Shown: positions 44,082 through 53,364 of the stretch, piece after piece
Numbering within the stretch: position 1 is the stretch's first letter
How the letters are laid out: every line of letters begins with the position of its first letter
Source of the DNA: Kluyvera intermedia
GTDB taxonomy: Bacteria; Pseudomonadota; Gammaproteobacteria; Enterobacterales; Enterobacteriaceae
Direction of reading: 5' to 3'
NCBI RefSeq assembly: GCF_034424175.1
Contig: NZ_CP139986.1
Location: 3,720,001 to 3,784,000 of the forward strand
Length of the DNA stretch: 64,000 bases
Notes under the pieces: generated by a model
What the model was told of the DNA's origin: nothing
Database searches by the model: none
What the model saw: only the letters and a program-made list of their open reading frames with translations
Program-made: the position numbers and the translations under genes

Positions 44082-45191
44082 ATGGAAAATACGCATTTAA
44101 TTATTGTTGAAAAAAGGCTGGTTGCGCGTTTTATGGATATGTTCATTAAGTTTGGACTTATCCTGGCATTAGCCTCTTTCTGTTTTACGGTTTTCTCTCC
44201 TTTTCTGAACATGATGCTGTGGGCGATTATTCTGGCGGTCACGCTCTATCCTCTTCATCAACGCTTTTGTGCCTATATGGGAGGCAGACAAGGCTGGGCT
44301 TCAACGTTGCTAGTAGTACTGGGGATCCTGCTTATCGTCGCGCCGACGGTCATGATGGTCAGTTCGCTGGGCGAAAGCATCAGCGGCTTGCTCAGCAAAA
44401 TGGGTAATGAGAACCTGATTATCCCTCCCCCTTCTGACAATATTGCCACGCTCCCGCTCATCGGCGGAAAACTGTATGCGCTGTGGCTTAAAATCTCGCT
44501 AGATTTACCGGGATTCCTTAGCACCTATCGCACACAATTCGTTGATATTGCCAAACAGATATTAAGTTTTCTCGCCAGCATGGGAGGCGGGTTATTGGGC
44601 TTTGTGGTCTCCTTTGTTGTGGCGGGGATAATCATGGCATGGGGGGCAGCAGGTGCCGTCAGCACCCGACGTATTGCGATACGTATTACCGATGAGAGTA
44701 AAGGAACGACGCTGACCAAACTCTGTACCAGCACCATCCGTGCGGTGGCAATGGGGGTTATCGGCGTAGCGCTGATCCAGGCGCTGCTTGCAGGAGTCAT
44801 CATGGTGTTGGCCGGTATTCCTGCGGTGGGCATCTTCTTTATCCTGGCGCTGATTCTAGGGATCGCCCAGATCCCGGTCGTTCTGGTGACCGCACCGGCG
44901 ATCGCTATCATGTGGAGCATGGGCGATCATGCTCTGGGGATGAATATCCTTTACACCGTGTTGCTGCTTATCGCCGGGATGGCCGATAACATCCTTAAAC
45001 CAATCCTGCTGGGACGCGGCGTAGATGCGCCAATGCCGGTGGTTCTACTCGGCGCGTTAGGTGGGATGGCCGCCAGCGGTATTCTGGGCATGTTTATCGG
45101 GGCGACATTGCTCTCCATCGGCTATCGCATCTTTATGGCTTGGGTGAATGATGGCCTGGCGAGCGCGTCGGGCAATAGCGATGGACAATGA
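44082..45191 (+). CDS. AI-2E-family transporter (YdiK/PerM-like)
   Basis: A 369-residue inner-membrane protein with about seven to eight hydrophobic helices and the late motif GMADNILKPILLGRG typical of the AI-2E transporter family (YdiK, TqsA, PerM). Substrates vary widely (autoinducer-2, Na+/H+ and others), so none is proposed. I place the start at the ATG at 44082 (MENTHLIIVEKRL); the frame continues upstream to TTG 44019 but without a better ribosome site. This gene and the next are not in the E. coli K-12 arrangement at this locus as I recall it, so the pair looks like a lineage-specific insertion between yafV and aspV. Confidence 0.85.
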   Translation: MENTHLIIVEKRLVARFMDMFIKFGLILALASFCFTVFSPFLNMMLWAIILAVTLYPLHQRFCAYMGGRQGWASTLLVVLGILLIVAPTVMMVSSLGESISGLLSKMGNENLIIPPPSDNIATLPLIGGKLYALWLKISLDLPGFLSTYRTQFVDIAKQILSFLASMGGGLLGFVVSFVVAGIIMAWGAAGAVSTRRIAIRITDESKGTTLTKLCTSTIRAVAMGVIGVALIQALLAGVIMVLAGIPAVGIFFILALILGIAQIPVVLVTAPAIAIMWSMGDHALGMNILYTVLLLIAGMADNILKPILLGRGVDAPMPVVLLGALGGMAASGILGMFIGATLLSIGYRIFMAWVNDGLASASGNSDGQ

Positions 45192-45233
45192 CGGCAAGCG
45201 CTTGCAGCCAGTGATTTTGCGGAGAGTGAATCG

Positions 45234-45653
45234 ATGCTGTTGCCCCTACTGATGGGGATGCCGGTAATTCTGTGCAATATGCTGCTACAGTCTCTGGTGT
45301 CAGTTTGGTGTATTCGCTTTTATATCAAACGCTTTCATAACAAAGAGGGGGCTTTCGCTGGCGTATTCGCGCTATTTGGCATTATTACCATTGTGTTGCT
45401 CGGTAATCTACTGCAGATCCTGCTGTGGGGGATGCTGTTTTTATGGCTGGGCGAATTTAACACGTTGCTGGATGCGGTCTATCACTCGGGCGTGAATTTC
45501 GCGACGCTGGGCTATGGTGATATTGTGATGAGCCCACAGTGGAAGCTACTTGGCCCGCTAGAGGCGGTGAACGGAGCGTTGATGATTGGTCTGTCTGGCG
45601 CCTGTATGCTTGCAGTATTACAACACCATATTCGCAAGCAGCTAACGATATAA
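45234..45653 (+). CDS. Small two-helix potassium-channel-like protein
   Basis: A 139-residue membrane protein with a pore-loop signature: the selectivity filter reads TLGYGDI (about residues 91-97), between hydrophobic helices at about 47-75 and 112-130, with a further N-terminal helix at 5-25. This fits the Ion_trans_2 family. No cytoplasmic RCK or cyclic-nucleotide domain is attached, so gating is unclear. It follows the AI-2E-type gene by 42 bases on the same strand and may be in its operon. Confidence 0.85.
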   Translation: MLLPLLMGMPVILCNMLLQSLVSVWCIRFYIKRFHNKEGAFAGVFALFGIITIVLLGNLLQILLWGMLFLWLGEFNTLLDAVYHSGVNFATLGYGDIVMSPQWKLLGPLEAVNGALMIGLSGACMLAVLQHHIRKQLTI

Positions 45654-45675
45654 CCGGGAAGCGCGTAAAACGACG

Positions 45676-45705
45676 AAAGCCTGAATCATTTCTGATTCAG
45701 GCTTT
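45676..45705. terminator. Bidirectional terminator between the channel gene and aspV
   Basis: Perfect 13-bp stem AAAGCCTGAATCA/TGATTCAGGCTTT with a 4-base loop; the T-rich arm ends serve both strands. Confidence 0.85.
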
Positions 45706-45712
45706 CTGAATG

Positions 45713-45789
45713 TGGCGGAACGGACGGGACTCGAACCCGCGACCCCCTGCGTGACAGGCAGGTATTCTAACCGACTGAACTACCGCTCC
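45713..45789 (-). tRNA. aspV: tRNA-Asp (anticodon GUC)
   Basis: 77 nt with encoded CCA, minus strand: GGAGCGG acceptor, anticodon loop CTGTCAC, T-arm GGGTTCGAGTCCC. Identical to the copy at 54332-54408. Downstream of dnaQ as in E. coli. Confidence 0.98.
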
Positions 45790-45919
45790 ACAACGTTCCC
45801 TTCGGAACGAGGCGAATATTACGGTCTCCCGGTAAAACCGTCAACGCTTTTTCTCTACTTTTGAATCGTTTGCTGCAAAAATCGCCCGAGCGCTTATTTT
45901 ACCAGCAAAAAAAGCATTT

Positions 45920-46651
45920 CTAAGACCGCCAGAGGCAGCTCCCACCCTTTTTCTGTACCAGGTCGAGGCGTGATTCATGATTCATCAACTCCTCGTCGGT
46001 AGCGTAAACAACGCGTAGCTGGCCTTCTGTACGCACTATGCGTTGAATACCCGTGCTTCCCGCCTGCTGTTGCCCTTCGCCTTCCATCGCAAACTTGATA
46101 GACGTTTGACCACCGGTCATCGTCAGATAGACGTCTGCCAGGATCTGGGCATCGAGCAATGCGCCGTGCAGCGTACGTTTGGTATTGTCTATTTCATAGC
46201 GCGAGCATAAAGCATCGAGGCTGTTACGCTTGCCGGGGAACATCTTCCTCGCCAGCGCCAGGCTATCGGTGACTTTACAAAAAGTATTGGTCTTTGGAAT
46301 ACCGCGGTTGAGCTTACCAAACTCATAGTCCATAAAGCCGATATCAAACGACGCGTTATGGATGACCAATTCCGCACCACGGATGTAGTCCATAAACTCA
46401 TCGGCGACGTCAGCAAAGGTCGGTTTATCCAGCAAAAATTCATCGGCAATTCCGTGAACACCGAAAGCTTCCGGGTCCACCAGCCGATCGGGTTTGAGGT
46501 AAACGTGGAAGTTATTGCCGGTCAAACGACGGTTTATCACCTCGACGGCACCGATCTCAATGATCTTGTGGCCTTCATAGTGGGCACCGATCTGGTTCAT
46601 ACCGGTGGTTTCGGTATCCAGAACGATCTGTCGTGTAATTGCAGTGCTCAT
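45920..46651 (-). CDS. dnaQ: DNA polymerase III epsilon subunit (3'-5' proofreading exonuclease)
   Basis: Proofreading subunit of the replicative polymerase. With the start at 46651 (MSTAITRQIVLDTETTG) the protein has 243 residues as in E. coli; an ATG three codons earlier (46660) is possible. DEDDh catalytic residues are D12 and E14, D103 (HNASFDIGFMD), H162 and D167 (HGALLDAQILAD). The C-terminal tail (RLDLVQKKGGSCLWR) binds the polymerase. It is divergent from rnhA with 64 bases between the starts, so the promoters overlap. Confidence 0.98.
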   Translation of the reverse strand: MSTAITRQIVLDTETTGMNQIGAHYEGHKIIEIGAVEVINRRLTGNNFHVYLKPDRLVDPEAFGVHGIADEFLLDKPTFADVADEFMDYIRGAELVIHNASFDIGFMDYEFGKLNRGIPKTNTFCKVTDSLALARKMFPGKRNSLDALCSRYEIDNTKRTLHGALLDAQILADVYLTMTGGQTSIKFAMEGEGQQQAGSTGIQRIVRTEGQLRVVYATDEELMNHESRLDLVQKKGGSCLWRS

Positions 46652-46715
46652 ATCAGTCATTTATGTCAGACTTGCCGTTTTACTTTCAATTGCAGATACA
46701 GGAAGTCTACCAGAG

Positions 46716-47183
46716 ATGATTAAGCAGGTAGAAATTTTCACCGACGGCTCTTGCCTCGGTAATCCCGGCCCGGGTGGTTATGGCGCTATTTTACGCTATC
46801 AGCAGCGGGAAAAAACCTTCAGTGAAGGTTATCGTCTGACGACCAATAACCGCATGGAAATGATGGCGGCTATCGTCGCACTCGAAGCACTCAAAGAGCC
46901 GTGCACCGTGGTGTTGAGCACCGATAGCCAGTATGTGCGTCAGGGGATCACGCAGTGGATCCACAACTGGAAAAAACGCGGCTGGAAAACGGCGGACAAA
47001 AAACCGGTGAAAAATGTCGATCTCTGGAAGCGGCTTGACGCGGCGCTGGGTAAGCATGAGATTCGCTGGGAGTGGGTCAAAGGCCACGCGGGCCATCCGG
47101 AAAACGAACGTTGTGACGAGCTGGCGCGTACTGCGGCCAACTCGCCAACCCAGGATGATACCGGTTATCAACCGGAGGCTTAA
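46716..47183 (+). CDS. rnhA: Ribonuclease HI
   Basis: Degrades RNA in RNA-DNA hybrids. The 155-residue protein has the E. coli length and all active-site residues: D10, E48, D70, H124 and D134 (FTDGSCLGNPGPGG, NRMEM, STDSQYV, KGHAGHPENE, CDEL). The ATG at 46716 follows an AGAG; the open frame upstream lies in the dnaQ promoter region. Its last four bases overlap the end of the convergent yafS gene. Confidence 0.98.
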   Translation: MIKQVEIFTDGSCLGNPGPGGYGAILRYQQREKTFSEGYRLTTNNRMEMMAAIVALEALKEPCTVVLSTDSQYVRQGITQWIHNWKKRGWKTADKKPVKNVDLWKRLDAALGKHEIRWEWVKGHAGHPENERCDELARTAANSPTQDDTGYQPEA

Positions 47184-47905
47184 GCGTCCGGTTTACGGTA
47201 TTGCCGTGTCGCTCCTACGGCCTGCTGAATTCGGCCTTTGGCTTTATTTTGTCGCATGGGATTAAGCGTAAGGGGGAAAGTCCGCTTACGTGCCACAATC
47301 ACCTGCAAACAGCCTAATGCAGGTAGATGCGTGCCCAGCAACGCGCCTCCCTGCTTTGCCCACGGCAGCACCTGAAAGCGGCTGTGGTGCATCACTTCAA
47401 AATTAAGTAGGGCCAGCCAGTCTAACTGCCGCGTAAGGGTAAACATTCGGCTGTTGTATGGGACTGACTTGCGCAGAACCGGTACCAGCTTGCGTAACCC
47501 CATCAGACTCATTGGGTTAAAACTGCTAATAATGAGCCAGCCGTCGTCGATCAATACACGATCAGCTTCACGCAGCAGAAGATGGGGATCGCTACACCAG
47601 GGGAGAGTATGCGCAAGCAGGCAAGCATCGACTGACTTTTCCGCAAACGGCAGGTGCAGCGGATCAGCCATCACCTGCATCGGACTGCCTTCCAGAGAAA
47701 TATTCACCTGGTGAGAAATGGCACAAGCTTCGGTATTGATCTCTGCGCTCAGATTGCCCACTTTTAATAGGTGGAAGCCATACAATTTCCCCAACCAGGG
47801 TTTGAGTTGACGATCGAGAGCCTCACGATAATATTCACCCCAGGGCATTTGCGCCCACGAGACAGGCGCTGAGACTGTTTGAGGTATCCTTGCCGGTTTC
47901 ATCAC
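47180..47905 (-). CDS. yafS: Predicted SAM-dependent methyltransferase YafS
   Basis: A 241-residue protein with a class I methyltransferase fold: LLKVGNLS near the SAM site, ADPLHLPFAEKSVDACLLAHTLPW, and LREADRVLIDDGWLIISSFNP. It matches E. coli YafS. The SAM glycine loop is atypical (no clear GxGxG), so activity is unproven. Convergent with rnhA (4-base overlap of stops) and divergent from gloB with 28 bases between starts. Confidence 0.92.
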   Translation of the reverse strand: MMKPARIPQTVSAPVSWAQMPWGEYYREALDRQLKPWLGKLYGFHLLKVGNLSAEINTEACAISHQVNISLEGSPMQVMADPLHLPFAEKSVDACLLAHTLPWCSDPHLLLREADRVLIDDGWLIISSFNPMSLMGLRKLVPVLRKSVPYNSRMFTLTRQLDWLALLNFEVMHHSRFQVLPWAKQGGALLGTHLPALGCLQVIVARKRTFPLTLNPMRQNKAKGRIQQAVGATRQYRKPDA

Positions 47906-47933
47906 AACCTTCCCTACGCTTAAGAGGTAACGA

Positions 47934-48689
47934 ATGAATCTTAACAGTATTCCAGCATTTCAGGACAACTACATCTGGGTTCTGAATGATGAAACAGGTC
48001 GTTGTTTGATTGTCGATCCTGGTGAAGCCGCTCCGGTACTAAAAGCGATTGAAGCTAACAACTGGCAGCCGGAAGCCATTTTATTGACGCATCACCATAA
48101 CGATCATGTCGGCGGCGTGGCTGAACTGCATAGGCGTTTTCCGAATTTGATCGTTTATGGCCCAGAAGAGACCCGCAACAAAGGAACAACAAAAATCGTT
48201 GCTGACGGCGATCGTATTAACATACTTGAGCACGAGTTTCATGTTTTTGCCACGCCAGGGCACACCTCAGGCCATGTTTGTTTTTACAGCGCGCCCTGGC
48301 TTTTTTGTGGGGACACCCTATTTTCCGGGGGCTGCGGGCGGTTATTCGAAGGCACTGCCGCTCAGATGTATCAGTCATTGCAGCGAATTAATGCCCTACC
48401 TGAAGACTCGCTGATTTGTTGCGCGCATGAGTACACACTCTCCAATATGAAGTTTGCTCTGAGCGTTTTACCGCATGATGTGTTCATTAACGAATACTAT
48501 CGAGAAGTGAATGAGTTACGTGTAAAAAACCAAATGACACTCCCCACAACTCTCAAAAAAGAGCGCAAAATTAATCTCTTTTTAAGAACGGATGATATTG
48601 ATTTAATTAACGAAATAGACAAAGAAACAAAATTGCTACAATCTGAGCAGCGTTTTGCATGGTTACGGTCAAAGAAAGACAACTTCTGA
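47934..48689 (+). CDS. gloB: Hydroxyacylglutathione hydrolase (glyoxalase II)
   Basis: Hydrolyses S-lactoylglutathione to lactate and glutathione, completing methylglyoxal detoxification. The 251-residue metallo-beta-lactamase-fold protein has the binuclear metal motif THHHNDHVGG (H53, H55, D57, H58), further ligands in TPGHTSGHV and FCGDTLFSGGCGRLFEG, and CAHEYTL. Size equals E. coli GloB. Divergent from yafS. Confidence 0.98.
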   Translation: MNLNSIPAFQDNYIWVLNDETGRCLIVDPGEAAPVLKAIEANNWQPEAILLTHHHNDHVGGVAELHRRFPNLIVYGPEETRNKGTTKIVADGDRINILEHEFHVFATPGHTSGHVCFYSAPWLFCGDTLFSGGCGRLFEGTAAQMYQSLQRINALPEDSLICCAHEYTLSNMKFALSVLPHDVFINEYYREVNELRVKNQMTLPTTLKKERKINLFLRTDDIDLINEIDKETKLLQSEQRFAWLRSKKDNF

Positions 48690-48760
48690 CACTTCTGGGT
48701 TGCGTTTTCGAAAGTTCGCCGTTATGATCGCTCGTCTTTTAAGCAACTATTGACACACAC

Positions 48761-50122
48761 ATGAAGGCAAAAGCGATATTACTCGCCTCTGTCCTGCTCG
48801 TGGGTTGCCAGGCTTCACAGCAAGGTAACGTCCAACAGCACGCACAGAGCCTTTCTGCGGCTAGTCAAGGGGAAGCAAGTAAGTTCGCAAGTCAGGCACG
48901 TTGGATGGACGATGGGACATTCGATACGCAGAATCAAGACTTGTGGGCTTATATTGGCGACGAGCTAAAGATGGGAATACCGGATAACTCCCGGGTTCGC
49001 GAACAGAAACAGAAGTACTTGAAGAATAAGAGCTATCTCCACGATGTAACTTTACGGGCAGAGCCGTATATGTACTGGATAGCCGGGCAAGTTAAGAAAC
49101 GTAACATGCCGATGGAACTGGTATTACTACCCATAGTGGAGAGCGCTTTTGACCCGCACGCAACGTCTGGTGCCAATGCCGCAGGCATTTGGCAGATCAT
49201 TCCGAGCACAGGGCGAAATTACGGTCTGAAACAGACCCGCAGTTATGACGCACGCCGTGACCTCGTTGCTTCCACAACGGCGGCACTGGATATGATGCAG
49301 CGCCTGAACAAAATGTTCGATGGCGACTGGTTATTAACTGTGGCAGCGTATAACAGCGGCGAAGGCCGTGTAATGAAAGCAATGAAAGCGAACAAAGCCC
49401 GTGGCAAGCCCACTGACTTCTGGTCGCTACCGTTGCCACAGGAAACTAAACTGTACGTGCCTAAAATGCTGGCCTTGAGTGATATTCTCAAAAACAGCAA
49501 ACGCTACGGGGTTCGTCTGCCTAGCGCAGATGAAAGCCGAGCACTGGCGCGCGTTCGTCTGGATAGCCCAGTTGAGATTGCTCAGTTGGCAGATATGGCA
49601 GGTATGCCAGTCAGCAAGCTGAAAACCTTCAATGCAGGCGTTAAAGGCTCAACGCTCGGCGCTACTGGCCCGAAGTACGTTATGGTGCCACAAAAGCATG
49701 CAGACCAGCTGCGTGAGTCGCTGGCCTCAAGTGATATTGCTGACCTCCAGCCTACGCTGGTTGCCGACAATACGCCGATGACCAGTCGCAGCTATAAGGT
49801 ACGCTCCGGTGATACGCTGTCAGGTATCGCGTCACGTTTAGGTGTGACGACGAAGGATCTGCAACAGTGGAATAACCTGCGCGGCAGCAATGTGAAAATC
49901 GGTCAGAGCTTAACGGTAGGAGCAGGCAGCAGCGCTGCGCGTCTTGCCGATAACAGTAGCATTACGTACCGTGTACGTAAGGGTGATTCTTTGTCGAGCA
50001 TTGCTAAAAGGCATGGCGTTAACATTAAAGATGTGATGCGCTGGAATAGCGGTACCGGCAATCTGCAGCCGGGCGATCAGATCACGCTGTTTGTGAAAAA
50101 CAGTGACCGACCTGATTCCTGA
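48761..50122 (+). CDS. mltD: Membrane-bound lytic murein transglycosylase D
   Basis: A lipoprotein that cleaves peptidoglycan glycan strands. The 453-residue precursor has a lipobox with Cys16 (LLVGC), an SLT catalytic domain with Glu127 in PIVESAFDP and AAGIWQIIPSTG, and two C-terminal LysM repeats (about 343-387 starting YKVRSGDTLSGIA, and about 401-446 starting YRVRKGDSLSSIA). Length matches E. coli MltD. Followed by a bidirectional terminator; E. coli yafE, which lies between mltD and yafD, is missing here. Confidence 0.97.
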   Translation: MKAKAILLASVLLVGCQASQQGNVQQHAQSLSAASQGEASKFASQARWMDDGTFDTQNQDLWAYIGDELKMGIPDNSRVREQKQKYLKNKSYLHDVTLRAEPYMYWIAGQVKKRNMPMELVLLPIVESAFDPHATSGANAAGIWQIIPSTGRNYGLKQTRSYDARRDLVASTTAALDMMQRLNKMFDGDWLLTVAAYNSGEGRVMKAMKANKARGKPTDFWSLPLPQETKLYVPKMLALSDILKNSKRYGVRLPSADESRALARVRLDSPVEIAQLADMAGMPVSKLKTFNAGVKGSTLGATGPKYVMVPQKHADQLRESLASSDIADLQPTLVADNTPMTSRSYKVRSGDTLSGIASRLGVTTKDLQQWNNLRGSNVKIGQSLTVGAGSSAARLADNSSITYRVRKGDSLSSIAKRHGVNIKDVMRWNSGTGNLQPGDQITLFVKNSDRPDS

Positions 50123-50135
50123 TAGGTAACAAATA

Positions 50136-50167
50136 AAAAGGCACCGATTCCCCCGGTGCCTTTTTTA
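50136..50167. terminator. Bidirectional terminator between mltD and yafD
   Basis: Stem GGCACCG/CGGTGCC flanked by an A-run on the left and seven Ts on the right, serving both convergent genes. Confidence 0.9.
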
Positions 50168-50177
50168 TTACTTCATC

Positions 50178-50972
50178 CTACTTACCTGGGCTAAATTCCA
50201 CAATCAGCGGATTATGATCCGAAGCTCGAGTCACCAATACGGATGCTTCATTAACGTTAAGCCCCCGGTAGAAAACAAAATCAAGCGGTCGGCCAAATGC
50301 GCGTCGACGCTGATCGTCATCAAAGCGAACCGGACGCAATGACATGTCACGCGCAAAACGATAAAGCGCATTCATGCGTGGACGGCTCCAGGCATTGAAA
50401 TCCCCCGCCATGATCACCGGACCGCTGTGCTGGGCTATCTGCTCACCAATAGGCATCAGTTGCTTACTGTAAACATCAACCCCAAGACTGAAGTTAACGG
50501 CATGGATATTCACCACCATCAGCAGTCGTGAGTCGGGAAGTGGGTAAACGGTCACTAACGCCGATTTAGCCAGCCGGAGAATGGGCTCGCGTTCACGCAG
50601 CGGGCAGCAGTATACGGGCTGGGCCGCAGACAACGTCATAACGCCAGAAGGATGATGCGGCAGCGCAAAAGCAGGGACCTGATCGGCGGCCAGATAATTA
50701 GTAGTCGCAAACTTCACCAGCTCAGGAGTGGTTTGCGCTTCTTGCAGTAAGACCAGATGAGCATCTTTACCAAACTTATTCAGCACTGACAGCCATTCGG
50801 CTCTCTGCTGTTTAAAGATGTTCCACACCAGGATACGAATATTTTCATCAGTGCTTAACGGCTTACCCACCGACATTGCCTGGCTGATGCTGGTATATGC
50901 GCCCGGTGGAGGTAAAATTCGCTCCACAGGCTGTCCGGCAATATAGCGCATGGCATAGGTATTTTTTCGCAC
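50178..50972 (-). CDS. yafD: Endonuclease/exonuclease/phosphatase-family protein YafD
   Basis: A 264-residue protein of the EEP superfamily (DNase I-like fold) matching E. coli YafD: LVWNIFKQQ, LLQEAQTTPE with the metal-binding Glu, NIHAVNF, MAGDFNAWSRPR, LDFVFYRGL and the terminal ASDHNPLIVEF histidine. The start is placed at GTG 50972 (VRKNTYAMRYIAGQ), as in the E. coli protein; a TTG at 50990 would add six residues. Substrate unknown. In E. coli it has been linked to sigma-E-dependent survival functions, which I recall only loosely. Confidence 0.92.
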   Translation of the reverse strand: MRKNTYAMRYIAGQPVERILPPPGAYTSISQAMSVGKPLSTDENIRILVWNIFKQQRAEWLSVLNKFGKDAHLVLLQEAQTTPELVKFATTNYLAADQVPAFALPHHPSGVMTLSAAQPVYCCPLREREPILRLAKSALVTVYPLPDSRLLMVVNIHAVNFSLGVDVYSKQLMPIGEQIAQHSGPVIMAGDFNAWSRPRMNALYRFARDMSLRPVRFDDDQRRRAFGRPLDFVFYRGLNVNEASVLVTRASDHNPLIVEFSPGK

Positions 50973-51114
50973 TTTATTTAATAACCTCAATAACGAAAGA
51001 ACCCGCCTGCTTCCAGGAAGGTTCTTCTTTTATAGGGGCTTTTGCGCGCGGTTTCAACGCTATTTGTGATAAAGCCGAGTTAACTTTTGTAAGCCTGTGC
51101 TTACTCTTTCAGCC

Positions 51115-52290
51115 TTAACTCTGTGCCACCCGAGCCGTTTTATCCAAACGCCCACTCAGGCCGGTAAGCAGCAGCGCGACAATCACAATCATCGCACCAA
51201 TCCACGGGGTTTGTGCCAGGCCGTAATGCTCAACCGTTTGGCCACCAATAATTGACCCTAGTGCGATACCCACGTTGAAGGCTGCGATGTTCAGACCCGA
51301 TGCGACATCAACGGCCGCCGGTGTATATTGTTCCGCTTTCTGCACAACGTACACCTGCAAACCCGGCACGTTACCAAAGGCAAAGATCCCCATCACCAGA
51401 ACCGTTGCCAGCGCGGCATACTGAATTGAGGCGGTAAACTGGAATACGATTAACAGTGCAGCGAGTGCGGCAAAGATAAACTTCAGGGCTGGTACCGCAC
51501 CGTGTTTATCAGCAAGCTTGCCTCCCCAGATATTACCGATAGCCACTGCAATACCGTAACCCAATAAAATCAAGCTGACTGCATTCGGTGTGAAGCCGGC
51601 AAGATCTTGCATCATCGGCGTCAGGAAGGTGAAAGCGGTAAATACACCACCATAGCCAAGTGCCGTAATCGCATAGATCATCAGCAAACGCGGATGGGTT
51701 AATACCTTCAACTGTTCTGACAAACTCGCGGCTGCGCGGCTTGGGATATTACGTGGCACAAGGATCGCGCTGGCGATAATGGCAATAACACCCAACATAG
51801 AGACTGCAAGGAAAGTTTCGCGCCAACCAAAGTGTTGGCCGATGAACGTTCCCAGCGGGACCCCCGTTACCAGCGCAACGGTCAGGCCGCCGAACATGAT
51901 GGCAATTGCGGAAGCGGCTTTCTCTTTCGGCACAAGGCTCGTGGCAATCGTTGAACCGATTGAGAAGAACACGCCATGCGCGAGGCCAGTTAGCAGACGC
52001 GCAATCACTAAGGTCATATAACCTGGTGCCTGCCAGGCCAACAGGTTACCGAGGGTAAACAGTACCATTAGCGCCAACAGCAGCTGTTTGCGCGGCAGTT
52101 TTCCCGTCAAAGCCGTTAGCACCGGCGCACCGATAGCCACACCCAGCGCGTAGATAGAAACTAGCAGCCCCGCAGAGGGCAGAGAAATAGATAATTGTTC
52201 AGCAATGGTCTGAACCAGACCGACAATCACAAATTCGGTTGTGCCAATAGCAAAGGCACTGATCGTTAAGGCAAGTAGCGCCAGCGGCAT
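51115..52290 (-). CDS. DHA1-type MFS transporter (YdhP-like)
   Basis: A 391-residue, 12-helix inner-membrane transporter. It begins PLALLALTISAFAIGTTEFVIVGL, the arrangement of the YdhP/AraJ group of DHA1 exporters (sugar or drug efflux). It is divergent from the LysR gene yafC with 104 AT-rich bases between, a layout that strongly suggests that yafC controls it. In E. coli K-12 yafC and yafD are adjacent without such a gene, so it is an insertion here or a loss there. Substrate unknown. Confidence 0.9.
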   Translation of the reverse strand: MPLALLALTISAFAIGTTEFVIVGLVQTIAEQLSISLPSAGLLVSIYALGVAIGAPVLTALTGKLPRKQLLLALMVLFTLGNLLAWQAPGYMTLVIARLLTGLAHGVFFSIGSTIATSLVPKEKAASAIAIMFGGLTVALVTGVPLGTFIGQHFGWRETFLAVSMLGVIAIIASAILVPRNIPSRAAASLSEQLKVLTHPRLLMIYAITALGYGGVFTAFTFLTPMMQDLAGFTPNAVSLILLGYGIAVAIGNIWGGKLADKHGAVPALKFIFAALAALLIVFQFTASIQYAALATVLVMGIFAFGNVPGLQVYVVQKAEQYTPAAVDVASGLNIAAFNVGIALGSIIGGQTVEHYGLAQTPWIGAMIVIVALLLTGLSGRLDKTARVAQS

Positions 52291-52394
52291 AATTTACTCC
52301 ACATCATCAGGATTAAGATGACACGTAGTATGCCGGGATGTTTAAATAACAAAAATATTCAAAATCTCAATATAATTTTGCTTCAGGTGCAATA

Positions 52395-53288
52395 ATGCGA
52401 GCAACATCAGATGAAATCGCTATCTTTGTCGCGGTAGTGGAAAGTGGCAGCTTCAGCCGGGCTGCAGAACAGCTTGAGCTCGCCAATTCGGCGGTTAGCC
52501 GGGCAGTGAAGAAGCTGGAATCCAAGCTCGGCGTCAGCTTACTCAACCGTACAACGCGTCAATTAAGCTTAACGGAAGAAGGCGAGCGCTATTTCCGCCG
52601 GATGCAGGTCGTACTGCAGGAAATGGCGGCGGCAGAAAATGAGTTGCTCGATACGCGTAATACTCCACGAGGCCTTCTAAGAGTCGATGCAGCTACGCCT
52701 GTCATGCTGCACTTTCTAATGCCGCTGATTAAGCCTTTCCGTGAACGTTATCCTGAGATGACACTGTCATTAGTGTCATCAGAGACGTTTATCAATTTGA
52801 TTGAGCGTAAAGTTGATGTGGCTATTCGCGCCGGGACGCTAACGGACTCCAGTCTGCGAGCGCGCCCACTGTTTACCAGCTATCGGAAAATTATTGCATC
52901 ACCCGAATATATTGCGCGTTTTGGCATGCCGGAGAATGCAATAGATCTTAAAGATCATCAGTGTCTGGGCTTTACCGAGCCAACCTCGTTAAATACCTGG
53001 CCGGTATACTGCTGCGATGGGCAGTTTATGGAAGTCAGCTGTGCGGTTTCATCCAACAGCGGTGAGACGGTTAAGCAGCTGTGTCTTAACGGTAACGGTA
53101 TCGCCTGTTTATCGGATTATATGGTAGATAAGGAGATTGCCAGCGGGGAATTTATCGAGCTGCTGGCTGATAAACGATTGCCTGTCGAAATGCCGTTCAG
53201 CGCGGTTTACTATAGCGACCGGGCGGTTAGTACTCGAATCAGAACGTTTATTGATTTTCTCAGCGAATATATGAAGGAAAAACGGTAG
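52395..53288 (+). CDS. yafC: LysR-family regulator YafC
   Basis: A 297-residue LysR regulator very similar to E. coli YafC: winged helix at 3-62 (SGSFSRAAEQLELANSAVSRAVKKLE, SLLNRTTRQLSLTEEG) and an effector-binding domain. Effector and targets are unknown. Here it stands back to back with an MFS gene, the most likely target, giving this poorly understood regulator a testable role. Confidence 0.94.
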   Translation: MRATSDEIAIFVAVVESGSFSRAAEQLELANSAVSRAVKKLESKLGVSLLNRTTRQLSLTEEGERYFRRMQVVLQEMAAAENELLDTRNTPRGLLRVDAATPVMLHFLMPLIKPFRERYPEMTLSLVSSETFINLIERKVDVAIRAGTLTDSSLRARPLFTSYRKIIASPEYIARFGMPENAIDLKDHQCLGFTEPTSLNTWPVYCCDGQFMEVSCAVSSNSGETVKQLCLNGNGIACLSDYMVDKEIASGEFIELLADKRLPVEMPFSAVYYSDRAVSTRIRTFIDFLSEYMKEKR

Positions 53289-53364
53289 CGTTGATGCTTT
53301 ATGACTCATGCCAGCCTGGAGCATCTCCAGGCGAGCAGAGGGTTTTAAGAGGGTTAAAGCACTG

